Assembly: GCA_026989535.1 (NCBI GenBank)
Contig: JALSJD010000096.1
Span: 1-64,000, forward strand
Origin: Cyclobacteriaceae bacterium
GTDB taxonomy: Bacteria > Bacteroidota > Bacteroidia > Cytophagales > Cyclobacteriaceae
Direction of reading: 5' to 3'
DNA: 64,000 nt
Shown here piece by piece: positions 1-7,983 of this stretch. The notes beneath the pieces are model-generated. The model did no database searches, was not told the DNA's origin, and saw only the letters and a list, made by a program, of their open reading frames with translations. Positions within the stretch are counted from its first letter, which is position 1; each line of letters begins with the position of its first letter. The translations under genes were made by a program, and so were the position numbers.

Positions 1-283
1 GAAAACATAAAACAATTGGCAAGTTTTGTGAGAAATTATAAATTGAATTAACCACAAAGTACACGGAGTTACCTCACAAAGGTCACAGAGGCTTTGTGAA
101 CTTTGTGCCTTCTTTGTGAACTCTGTGGTTAAATATAAGATATGAATTCAGCCCTAGAAAACATAAAACAATTGGCAAGTTTTGTGAGAAATTATAAATT
201 GAATTAACCACAAAGTACACGGAGTTACCTCACAAAGGTCACAGAGGCTTTGTGAACTTTGTGCCTTCTTTGTGAACTCTGTG
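1..283. repeat. Tandem direct duplication, period 156 bp (127 bp identical: 1-127 = 157-283)
   Basis: gaaaacataaaacaattggc...tttgtgaactctgtg occurs identically at 1-127 and 157-283. Confidence 0.95.
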
Positions 284-304
284 CCTGCCTGCCGGCAAGG
301 CAGG
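284..304. repeat. 21-bp GC-rich near-palindrome inserted in second copy of the duplication
   Basis: cctgcctgccggcaaggcagg lies between ctctgtg and gttaaat; the first copy reads ctctgtg|gttaaat without it. Confidence 0.85.
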
Positions 305-321
305 GTTAAATAAAAAGTACT

Positions 322-1686
322 ATGAATTCAACTCTCATTCAAAAATACAACGTACCTGGTCCACGCTACACCAGCTACCCCACCGTGCCTTTTTGGGATA
401 AAGAAGGCATTGCGCAAACAGACTGGGAGCAAACAGTAATCCGTGCTTTTAACGAAAGCAACGATTCTGAAGGAATAAGCCTCTACATTCACTTACCTTA
501 TTGCGAAAGTATGTGCACGTTTTGTGCCTGCCATAAACATATCACCAAACGCCACGAAGTAGAAGACCCCTACATATCAACTGTTTTAAAGGAGTGGAAT
601 TTATATGTTGATTTATTGCCGAATCGCCCACAAATTAAAGAGGTTCATTTAGGCGGAGGAACACCTACTTTCTTTTCACCCGATAATTTGAAGGAATTAA
701 TAAACGGCATATTTAAATCGGCTGACCGCTGCGAAGAGTACGAGTTTAGCTTTGAAGGCCACCCCAATAATACAAGCAAGGAACACCTCCAGGCTTTATA
801 CGAAGTGGGCTTTCGTAGATGTAGCTTTGGTATTCAGGATTACGACCCCATTGTGCAAAAAGCGGTGAATCGCATACAATCTTTTGAAGCTGTAAAAACA
901 GTAACCGAAACAGCTCGTGCCATTGGCTATACCTCTGTAAGCCACGATTTAATTTTTGGCCTGCCCTTTCAGCACGAAAGCAGCATTCGCGATACCATTG
1001 CAAAAACCATTGCCCTAATGCCCGACCGCATCGCCTATTACAGCTATGCCCACGTGCCGTGGATCAAAGGAGTTGGTCAGCGTGGGTTTGATGAAAACGA
1101 CTTGCCCAAAGATGACGAAAAGCGGCATTTATACGAGTTAGGCAAGCAGTTATTCTTTGATAATGGCTATGTAGAAATTGGGATGGATCATTTTGCCTTA
1201 CCCACCGATTCGCTTTATAAAGCGATGAAAAGTAAAAAGCTTCACCGAAACTTTATGGGCTACTCTGCAGGTAAAACCAAGCTAATGATTGGCTTGGGTG
1301 CCTCCTCCATCAGCGATTCGTGGTATAGCTTTGGGCAAAACGAAAAATCAATTGCTGATTATACCAATGCTGTAAACGAAGGTCGCATTCCCATTTTTCG
1401 TGGTCACTTGCTTACCAAAGCCGACTTGATTGTACGACAGCATATTTTAAATTTAATGTGCCAGTTAGAGACGAATTGGATAGATGAGGATTTAAGCATT
1501 ACTGATTTAGAAGATAGCCTTGGCAGGCTTAAAGAAATGGAATCCGATGGTTTGCTAACCATTGGAGAAAAAAGCATTAATGTATCCGAAGAAGGAAGAA
1601 TGTACATCCGCAATGTGTGTATGGCACTCGACCGAAGGCTAATTGATAATAAACCTGAGACTAGAATATTTTCGATGACGATTTAA
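322..1686 (+). CDS. hemN: Oxygen-independent coproporphyrinogen III oxidase (radical SAM)
   Basis: YIHLPYCESMCTFCACH (CxxxCxxC radical SAM motif), GGGTPTFF, full length. Confidence 0.95.
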   Translation: MNSTLIQKYNVPGPRYTSYPTVPFWDKEGIAQTDWEQTVIRAFNESNDSEGISLYIHLPYCESMCTFCACHKHITKRHEVEDPYISTVLKEWNLYVDLLPNRPQIKEVHLGGGTPTFFSPDNLKELINGIFKSADRCEEYEFSFEGHPNNTSKEHLQALYEVGFRRCSFGIQDYDPIVQKAVNRIQSFEAVKTVTETARAIGYTSVSHDLIFGLPFQHESSIRDTIAKTIALMPDRIAYYSYAHVPWIKGVGQRGFDENDLPKDDEKRHLYELGKQLFFDNGYVEIGMDHFALPTDSLYKAMKSKKLHRNFMGYSAGKTKLMIGLGASSISDSWYSFGQNEKSIADYTNAVNEGRIPIFRGHLLTKADLIVRQHILNLMCQLETNWIDEDLSITDLEDSLGRLKEMESDGLLTIGEKSINVSEEGRMYIRNVCMALDRRLIDNKPETRIFSMTI

Positions 1687-1814
1687 GAAATGGCCACGAT
1701 TATCGTCATTATCGAGTGCCAGCCTTGCCAGCTCTGCTAGCAAAAAAGAGGCTATTTAAAGAGAAGAAAACACAGTTTTGAATTAGTTTTGCCAAAATCT
1801 AACTCTTATACCCA

Positions 1815-3140
1815 ATGCTCCTAAAATCTGCTACACTAGTTAACGAAGGCAAAGAAATTGAAGCTGATGTCCTCATTAAAAACGGTCGAATCGAAAAAAT
1901 AGCGTCCTCTATTTCCGCAACCAACGAAGAAGTAGTTGATGCCTCTGGCAAATACCTTTTTCCGGGAATTATTGACGACCAAGTACATTTTAGAGAGCCA
2001 GGCCTAACTCATAAAGCCAACATTTTTACCGAATCAAGAGCTGCGGTGGCAGGGGGTGTTACCTCTTTTATGGAAATGCCCAACACCGTACCAAATGCGC
2101 TTACCCAAGAATTACTAGCCGATAAATATGCCATTGGAGCAAAAGATTCCTTGGCTAATTATTCTTTTTTTATGGGAGCCTCCAACGATAACATCGAAGA
2201 GGTTCTTAAAACAAACCCAGCAGAAGTATGCGGATTAAAAATATTTATGGGGGCTTCCACGGGCAATATGTTGGTGGATGAAGAAAAAACACTGGAAGGG
2301 CTTTTTTCCAAAGTAGAGATGCTTATTGCCACACATTGCGAAGATGAAGCTACTATCAGAAAAAACACAGCAGCAGCCAAAACCCGGTTTGGTGAGGAAG
2401 TACCCATAGAGCAACACCCAGTTATTCGAAGTGCCGAAGCTTGTTATTTATCCTCTTCGATGGCCGTAGGCTTGGCCAAAAAGCATGGCACAAAACTGCA
2501 TATTTTACATATTTCCACCGCCAAAGAAATTGAGCTGTTCGACAATACACTTCCATTAGCCGAAAAGAAAATTACAGCCGAAGCCTGTATCCATCATTTG
2601 TGGTTTAATAATGCTGACTATAAAGAGAAAGGGGCTTTGATTAAATGGAATCCTGCTGTAAAAACAGCAAGTGACCAAAAGGCTATTTTGGAGGCAGTGC
2701 TTTCAGGAAAGATTGATGTAATTGCTACGGATCATGCTCCTCATACATTAGAAGAAAAACAAAACAGCTATTTTAAAGCTCCTTCAGGAGGGCCATTAAT
2801 CCAACATGGTATGGTAGCCATGCTCGATTTTTACCACCAGGGGAAAATAACTTTACCTCAAATTGCTGAAAAAATGAGCCATAACCCCGCCATCCTTTTT
2901 AACATAAAGGAGCGCGGTTATATACGAGAAGGCTTTTATGCAGATTTAGTTTTGGTTGACCTTGCTCGCCCTTGGGTCGTAAACAAAGAAAATATTTTAG
3001 CTAAATGTGGTTGGTCTCCTTTTGAAGGGCATAAATTCAACGCTAGTATTACACATACCTTTGTGAATGGGAAACTGGCTTACGCCAATGGGGTTATTAA
3101 TGAAGTAGGCAGTGGCAGCCGGTTATTATTTGCTCGTTAA
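1815..3140 (+). CDS. pyrC: Dihydroorotase (amidohydrolase family)
   Basis: DDQVHFREPGLTHKANI, ATDHAPHTLEEK, GGPLIQHG motifs. Confidence 0.9.
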   Translation: MLLKSATLVNEGKEIEADVLIKNGRIEKIASSISATNEEVVDASGKYLFPGIIDDQVHFREPGLTHKANIFTESRAAVAGGVTSFMEMPNTVPNALTQELLADKYAIGAKDSLANYSFFMGASNDNIEEVLKTNPAEVCGLKIFMGASTGNMLVDEEKTLEGLFSKVEMLIATHCEDEATIRKNTAAAKTRFGEEVPIEQHPVIRSAEACYLSSSMAVGLAKKHGTKLHILHISTAKEIELFDNTLPLAEKKITAEACIHHLWFNNADYKEKGALIKWNPAVKTASDQKAILEAVLSGKIDVIATDHAPHTLEEKQNSYFKAPSGGPLIQHGMVAMLDFYHQGKITLPQIAEKMSHNPAILFNIKERGYIREGFYADLVLVDLARPWVVNKENILAKCGWSPFEGHKFNASITHTFVNGKLAYANGVINEVGSGSRLLFAR

Positions 3141-3224
3141 AATTACTTGCTTAAGCGATTGCAATTATTAATTGAAGCAATATATTTGCACTCCAATTCG
3201 CCCAATGGCGAATAAAAAGTACAC

Positions 3225-3265
3225 GGTGGTTGTAGCTCTCCCGGTAGTTATCGGGATGGTTAGAG
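3225..3265 (+). pseudogene. tRNA-His 5'-fragment carrying an 18-bp palindrome in the D-loop
   Basis: ggtggttgtagctc[tcccggtagttatcggga]tggttagag versus the true tRNA ggtggttgtagctcagttggttagag starting at 3274. Confidence 0.75.
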
Positions 3266-3273
3266 TAATACAT

Positions 3274-3348
3274 GGTGGTTGTAGCTCAGTTGGTTAGAGC
3301 ATCGGTTTGTGGTACCGAGGGTCGCGGGTTCGAGTCCCGTCTTCCACC
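3274..3348 (+). tRNA. tRNA-His (GTG anticodon, with G-1)
   Basis: Cloverleaf: GGTGGTTG TA GCTC AGTTGGTTA GAGC A TCGGT TTGTGGT ACCGA GGGTC GCGGG TTCGAGT CCCGT CTTCCAC C; anticodon GTG at 3309-3311. Confidence 0.9.
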
Positions 3349-3362
3349 CATCTTGTTTAATT

Positions 3363-3396
3363 AACCCCTTGATATTCAATATCTTGGGGTTTTTTA
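3363..3396 (+). terminator. Intrinsic terminator after tRNA-His
   Basis: AACCCCttgATATtcaATATcttGGGGTTTTTT. Confidence 0.75.
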
Positions 3397-3539
3397 TTTT
3401 CTTTACCGTAAACATGTAGTAAACAAACATCTGTTTAACACACGTTTTACCTAGTATAATAGTATTTTTTCTATCTATACTAATAGTTTTATTTGGTATA
3501 GCCTCCACTTTAGTGGTGTTACAATTAAGTTTTATAACC

Positions 3540-3547
3540 TAGTTTTG
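3540..3547 (+). promoter_or_regulatory. Candidate Bacteroidota -7 element (TAGTTTTG) upstream of the Abi gene
   Basis: TAnnTTTG 18 nt before the ATG at 3565; -33 element weak. Confidence 0.4.
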
Positions 3548-3564
3548 TGAACAAATAAACCATA

Positions 3565-4449
3565 ATGGGTAAAACTGCCACCAATACTATCAAGCAAATA
3601 CAACACTTAAAAGATAGAGGTATGGATTTGGATTATGAAGAATCCAAAATCAAAGAATTTCTTTTAGATATTGGCTATTACCGATTAGGTTTTTACTGGA
3701 ATCCCTTTGAAAAGGATGATGAACACAATTTTATTGATGGCACAAAATTTTCTACTGTTATAAAACTATATTATATGGATGTAGATTTAAGAAACATCCT
3801 ATCAAGATACATAAACCGAATTGAAATAAACTTTAGAACTAAGTTAGTTTATTATGTTTCTAATGCTAATAAAAACTCCCCAACTTGGTTTGCAGACCCA
3901 ACTATTGTAGGCACTGATTTTACTGATAAAATTGATGAATATTATGATGATAAATTTAAACGGTATAACAAAACCATAAAAACCCACCACACTAAATATA
4001 TCAATGATAAATATGCCCCTGCTTGGAAAACACTTGAGTTTTTTACATTTGGTGTAATTTATAATATTTATAATAATGTGAAAGATGAAAATATTAAAAC
4101 AAGGATTTCAAAAGAGTTTGGAGTTTATAATTATACTAAATTCAAAAACTTAATCGAAACAATTATTTTGGTTCGAAACATTTGTGCACACGGTGATGTG
4201 TTATTCGATTTAAAAACACCTAAAGGGATTTCAATTATCCCTGAATTTAGTTTTAATAATAATGATAGAAGTTCATTAGATTCATGTATAAAGGTTGTTT
4301 ACTATTTTTTGGGGCAAATTTCAAAAAACCGCCAAAAGGATATGAAAAGAGATATTGAGGAGGTTTTTGAAGGCGTTAAAGCGAACCCTGATTTAAAAGA
4401 TATCGTTACTGGTTCTATTAATTATAATTATCATATTTTGCTAACATAG
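3565..4449 (+). CDS. Abi_2 / AbiD-AbiF family abortive-infection HEPN protein
   Basis: N-terminal IGYYRLGFYWNPF (typical of Abi_2) and C-terminal VRNICAHGDVLFD (R-x4-H HEPN ribonuclease motif). Confidence 0.88.
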   Translation: MGKTATNTIKQIQHLKDRGMDLDYEESKIKEFLLDIGYYRLGFYWNPFEKDDEHNFIDGTKFSTVIKLYYMDVDLRNILSRYINRIEINFRTKLVYYVSNANKNSPTWFADPTIVGTDFTDKIDEYYDDKFKRYNKTIKTHHTKYINDKYAPAWKTLEFFTFGVIYNIYNNVKDENIKTRISKEFGVYNYTKFKNLIETIILVRNICAHGDVLFDLKTPKGISIIPEFSFNNNDRSSLDSCIKVVYYFLGQISKNRQKDMKRDIEEVFEGVKANPDLKDIVTGSINYNYHILLT

Positions 4450-4467
4450 AAGTATTTCGTACCTTTG
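4437..4467 (+). promoter_or_regulatory. Bacteroidota primary-sigma promoter TTTG-N19-TACCTTTG overlapping the end of the Abi gene
   Basis: TTTG at 4437-4440, 19-nt spacer, TACCTTTG at 4460-4467; exact match to TTTG-N19-TAnnTTTG. Confidence 0.7.
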
Positions 4468-4471
4468 TGGC

Positions 4472-4557
4472 ATAGTGCACTGCTATTCATCTTATGCTTT
4501 AGTTTCTGCACTCAAAAATAATAAATATAAAACCTAGGCTTTGCCCTAGGTTTTTTG
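4472..4557 (+). ncRNA. Predicted ~85-nt structured small RNA downstream of the Abi_2/AbiF gene
   Basis: Consensus promoter just upstream, intrinsic terminator at the 3' end, no ORF, internal complementarities GTGCA/TGCAC and CATA/TATG in crossing order. Confidence 0.5.
4530..4556 (+). terminator. Intrinsic terminator
   Basis: AAACCTAGG ctttgc CCTAGGTTTTTT. Confidence 0.85.
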
Positions 4558-4661
4558 CTTTAATTACTTCACTTCTAACGCTTCTTAATATTTTGGAAAG
4601 CCTTAGGCAAAACTCAGGTTAAAAAATAATCTTATATTTACGCCCCTTAATCATCTACTCT

Positions 4662-5717
4662 ATGGCGTTAATTGGGTACTCCCTGTTATTATTAATATCA
4701 TTTTACATTTTAGCAGAAATCGGGGACAAGTATTTTGTTCCTTCTCTTGACAGAATATCTAAAGTTTTAAACTTATCGCATGATATGGCAGGAGCCACTT
4801 TAATGGCTGCAGGCTCCAGTGCGCCCGAAATATTTGTGGCAATTATGGCCGTATTTAAACCGGGTAATCATGGAGACCTTGGTGTTGGAACTATTGTGGG
4901 ATCGGCTATTTTTAATTTGTTAGCCATCATTGGAGTTGCTGGTATCGTTAAAAAATCAACCATTGCCTGGCAGCCTGTAGTCCGAGATTTATTGTTTTAC
5001 GCCATTTCAATAATTGCTTTTTACCTCGTGCTAGAAAATGAAAAAATCACCTTATTCGAGTCCATCGCTTTTATTATTATGTATGTCTTTTATGTGTACT
5101 CGGTAATTAATTGGAAAAAATGGTTTAAATACGAAGAGGTAGATTTAGAGCCTATTTATCAACAAGAAACGACATCAAAATATTGGTGGCGGTCTGTTTT
5201 TAAACCTATTGACCTTATTATAAAACTAATTGTTCCCAAGCCAGAGAGGTATTTTCAAGTATTCACAGTTTCTATTATGTTAATTGCAGCCACCTGCTGG
5301 GTACTTGTTGAAAGTGCGGTACATGTTTCTGCTATTTTAGGTGTTCCAGAAATGGTTATTGCGCTTATCGTGCTTGGCATAGGCACTTCTGTGCCAGACA
5401 TTGTTTCGTCTGCCATTGTTGCCAAGCAAGGCAGGGGCGGCATGGCCGTGAGCAATGCTGTTGGCTCCAATATTTTCGATATTTTTATAGGGCTTGGTTT
5501 GCCATGGTTTTTAAAGTATGCAATACTTCAAGAGGAAGTAACTACCCATATAGAAGGCTTAGAAGTAGCCGTTGGCCTACTACTTGGCTCGGTTCTACTT
5601 ATTTTATTTGCGTTAATATATCGAAAATGGGAACTCAATAAACAGTTAGGTTACATTCTAATCCTCCTATACATTTTGTTTGTAATTTACGAAATTGTGG
5701 ATCTTTACGTATTATAG
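4662..5717 (+). CDS. Calcium/sodium antiporter (CaCA family)
   Basis: GATLMAAGSSAPEIFVAI and GIGTSVPDIVSS...GSNIFDIFIGLGLPW alpha repeats. Confidence 0.9.
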   Translation: MALIGYSLLLLISFYILAEIGDKYFVPSLDRISKVLNLSHDMAGATLMAAGSSAPEIFVAIMAVFKPGNHGDLGVGTIVGSAIFNLLAIIGVAGIVKKSTIAWQPVVRDLLFYAISIIAFYLVLENEKITLFESIAFIIMYVFYVYSVINWKKWFKYEEVDLEPIYQQETTSKYWWRSVFKPIDLIIKLIVPKPERYFQVFTVSIMLIAATCWVLVESAVHVSAILGVPEMVIALIVLGIGTSVPDIVSSAIVAKQGRGGMAVSNAVGSNIFDIFIGLGLPWFLKYAILQEEVTTHIEGLEVAVGLLLGSVLLILFALIYRKWELNKQLGYILILLYILFVIYEIVDLYVL

Positions 5718-5723
5718 TTTAGT

Positions 5724-5900
5724 ACCTATCCTGAATTATTAGATTAATGTGGAGGCGAGGCGTCAAAAACATCGCTGGCCGCCCTTGGCGGGCATATTTT
5801 GAAAAACAACTACTAAAAATGGCATAAATAATGGGTTTTTAAAGCTTGAGGTTGGTTTTGGGTTTGTGTTCAAAATGTTTATGAATAATTCAGGTTAGGT
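5724..5900. repeat. 177-bp element bounded by 17-bp inverted repeats
   Basis: ACCTATCCTGAATTATT (5724-5740) and AATAATTCAGGTTAGGT (5884-5900), 16/17 complementary. Confidence 0.6.
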
Positions 5901-6017
5901 CGAACTCGGGTTGATAATTAAATTATCGTCTCTCTCATTAGAAGCCCATGTATAATGAGGTTGGCTTTTTCCATTTATTATCAATATTTTTATAGTGCAT
6001 AAATATGATACTAAGCT

Positions 6018-6359
6018 ATGACAGATTATACGATAAGACTGCATAACATAATTTGCTATTTGCCAGATGAAAGCACAGATGAAGTGTATTTAATGTGCAA
6101 TGGCAAAAAAATTTGGCCTAAAGCCGAAAAGTATAACTCCATGAACCAAGGTGATACGGCTACACTAAAAGTAGAAACTTCACTGGTGCGCGGTGCTTCT
6201 ATTAAGGTTGAGTTATGGGAGTTTGACGACCTTTCTCCTGACGATTACTTAGGAAAATTTATTTTAGAAGCAGACAAAATCGGAGGGCCCTACACCTCTG
6301 ATATGATAAAGGAAGATAAGGTAAAAGCAAAATATGCTATAAGCTGGGAGGTACGATAG
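6018..6359 (+). CDS. Hypothetical protein, possibly C2-like beta-sandwich
   Basis: Complete 113-aa ORF; VYLMCNGKKIWP...IKVELWEFDDLSPDDYLGKF resembles C2-type 'D-x-D..DDYLG' loops. Confidence 0.6.
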   Translation: MTDYTIRLHNIICYLPDESTDEVYLMCNGKKIWPKAEKYNSMNQGDTATLKVETSLVRGASIKVELWEFDDLSPDDYLGKFILEADKIGGPYTSDMIKEDKVKAKYAISWEVR

Positions 6360-6571
6360 CTGGGTTCTCGATTAACCCTGCCTTTTGCAGCACTCTCCGT
6401 TGCTGCTTTATTGTGTGGCTAAAAAAACACTAAAAAAGCTACAAACACAAAAGAGAGCAAAGCAAATTCGTCAACTTATTTTATAGACCCCTTTAAATGT
6501 AAGGCAAAATTGCAAAGAAAACATCTACTATAAGTTTATCCCAAACTTTGGGCAAGGAGCATTGGATACTA

Positions 6572-7975
6572 CTAGTTTAACGCTCTGCCCAACGCATACA
6601 TTGTGGTTAGTTTGGCCTTTCTGTTTTGGGTTAATAGCTCAATAAACGTTAGCTGTGTTTTAATAAAACCCACCTCTCGTGTGTTTACCATAAATAAAGA
6701 GCTTTCGCCTATATTAAATAGTTGGCGCTCCCCTTCCAATAAATTGCCTGCATCCTCAACCGTTTGTGCATACAATTCAATTTGTTCTTTGGTGGTACTC
6801 CATTGGTTCCAAGCAGCGATAACCTTATACCTTAATACTTGTTGCTTATTGTTTAGCTTAAGGTTGTTCTCCTGTATTTTTAAATCTGTTAGCTTAAGCA
6901 GCCCTCTTTCTTTTCTTAAAAAAAGAGGCATCTGAAACTCCAACCCCCACGTGTAATTATTAATAGAAAAGTTTGCCATTGATTCGCCCCCTACATACTC
7001 TGTGATGGGGTTGTATTTTAAATTTAGCATTGGCAATAGCTGGTTCTTTTTTAGGCGTTTATCTATTTCTAACTGGTTAATTACATAACGCGATTGGTTT
7101 AACTCTGGGTGGGTATTAATGAGCGAATCTATTTGTACAAAAGGGGGAGGGTTCGTATTTAACCCCATCGTGTTGCTAATAGATACGGGAACGGTGCCTG
7201 CTGCCAACTCTAATGGAACAACGCCTTCTGCCCATAAATAAACGGATAATAAGACCGTGGCATTTTTAAATTCAACTTCTGACTGCTGTAAACCAAGCAT
7301 TCTGTTTTGCACTTGTATGCCTGCTTCTAATGTATCAATAGCTGGGCGATCGCCTATGGCTGCCCCTAGCTTTACGGCATCAAACCTTTCTTTGGCCAGC
7401 CGATAGCCCTCTTTATACACAAACAACGAATTATAGGCTTTAAACCATTCCCAGTAGGTGGTACCCGCCCTGTAAACCAATTCGTTAAGTATAAGTTGTT
7501 GTTCCATCTCAGACACTTGTTGAAACAATCGCGCTTTTTTAAGTTCTGCTCTTCGTTTATCTATTAATAAACCCCTACCTACAGGAAACGATATGCCCGC
7601 ATGCACCAACCCGCTTCCAGGGGTGGTATTTTCTGGATTAAGAAATACTCCTTGGGTTTGTTCATACCCTCCTTTAAGCTCAACCCCAAACCAAGTGGGT
7701 ATTTTTAGCCCTCCATTAATTAAACTGTAATATTGGTTTTCTTTAAAATACTTTTGACTTATATCTGTATAAATTTTAGGGTCAAAGGCTCCTTTGGCGT
7801 ATAATAACGTGGCTTCGCCTTCATAAATTTTTATGTCGGCTTGTTTGGTATATGGGTGTTCTTTTTTTACTATTTCAATAAATTCTTGATAGCTTAAAGT
7901 AACCGTGCTGTCGCTTTGTGCCTGCACATAAAAACAACTGTTTAATACAAACAATGTAGTAATAAGGGCTTTCAT
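6572..7975 (-). CDS. TolC family outer membrane protein
   Basis: Signal peptide, long coiled-coil OEP architecture, adjacent to HlyD and ABC genes. Confidence 0.85.
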   Translation of the reverse strand: MKALITTLFVLNSCFYVQAQSDSTVTLSYQEFIEIVKKEHPYTKQADIKIYEGEATLLYAKGAFDPKIYTDISQKYFKENQYYSLINGGLKIPTWFGVELKGGYEQTQGVFLNPENTTPGSGLVHAGISFPVGRGLLIDKRRAELKKARLFQQVSEMEQQLILNELVYRAGTTYWEWFKAYNSLFVYKEGYRLAKERFDAVKLGAAIGDRPAIDTLEAGIQVQNRMLGLQQSEVEFKNATVLLSVYLWAEGVVPLELAAGTVPVSISNTMGLNTNPPPFVQIDSLINTHPELNQSRYVINQLEIDKRLKKNQLLPMLNLKYNPITEYVGGESMANFSINNYTWGLEFQMPLFLRKERGLLKLTDLKIQENNLKLNNKQQVLRYKVIAAWNQWSTTKEQIELYAQTVEDAGNLLEGERQLFNIGESSLFMVNTREVGFIKTQLTFIELLTQNRKAKLTTMYALGRALN

Positions 7976-7983
7976 TGTGCGTA

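Noticed and set aside
3260-3508. 82-aa minus-strand ORF
   Set aside because: It overlaps the tRNA-His gene and terminator; no coding character.
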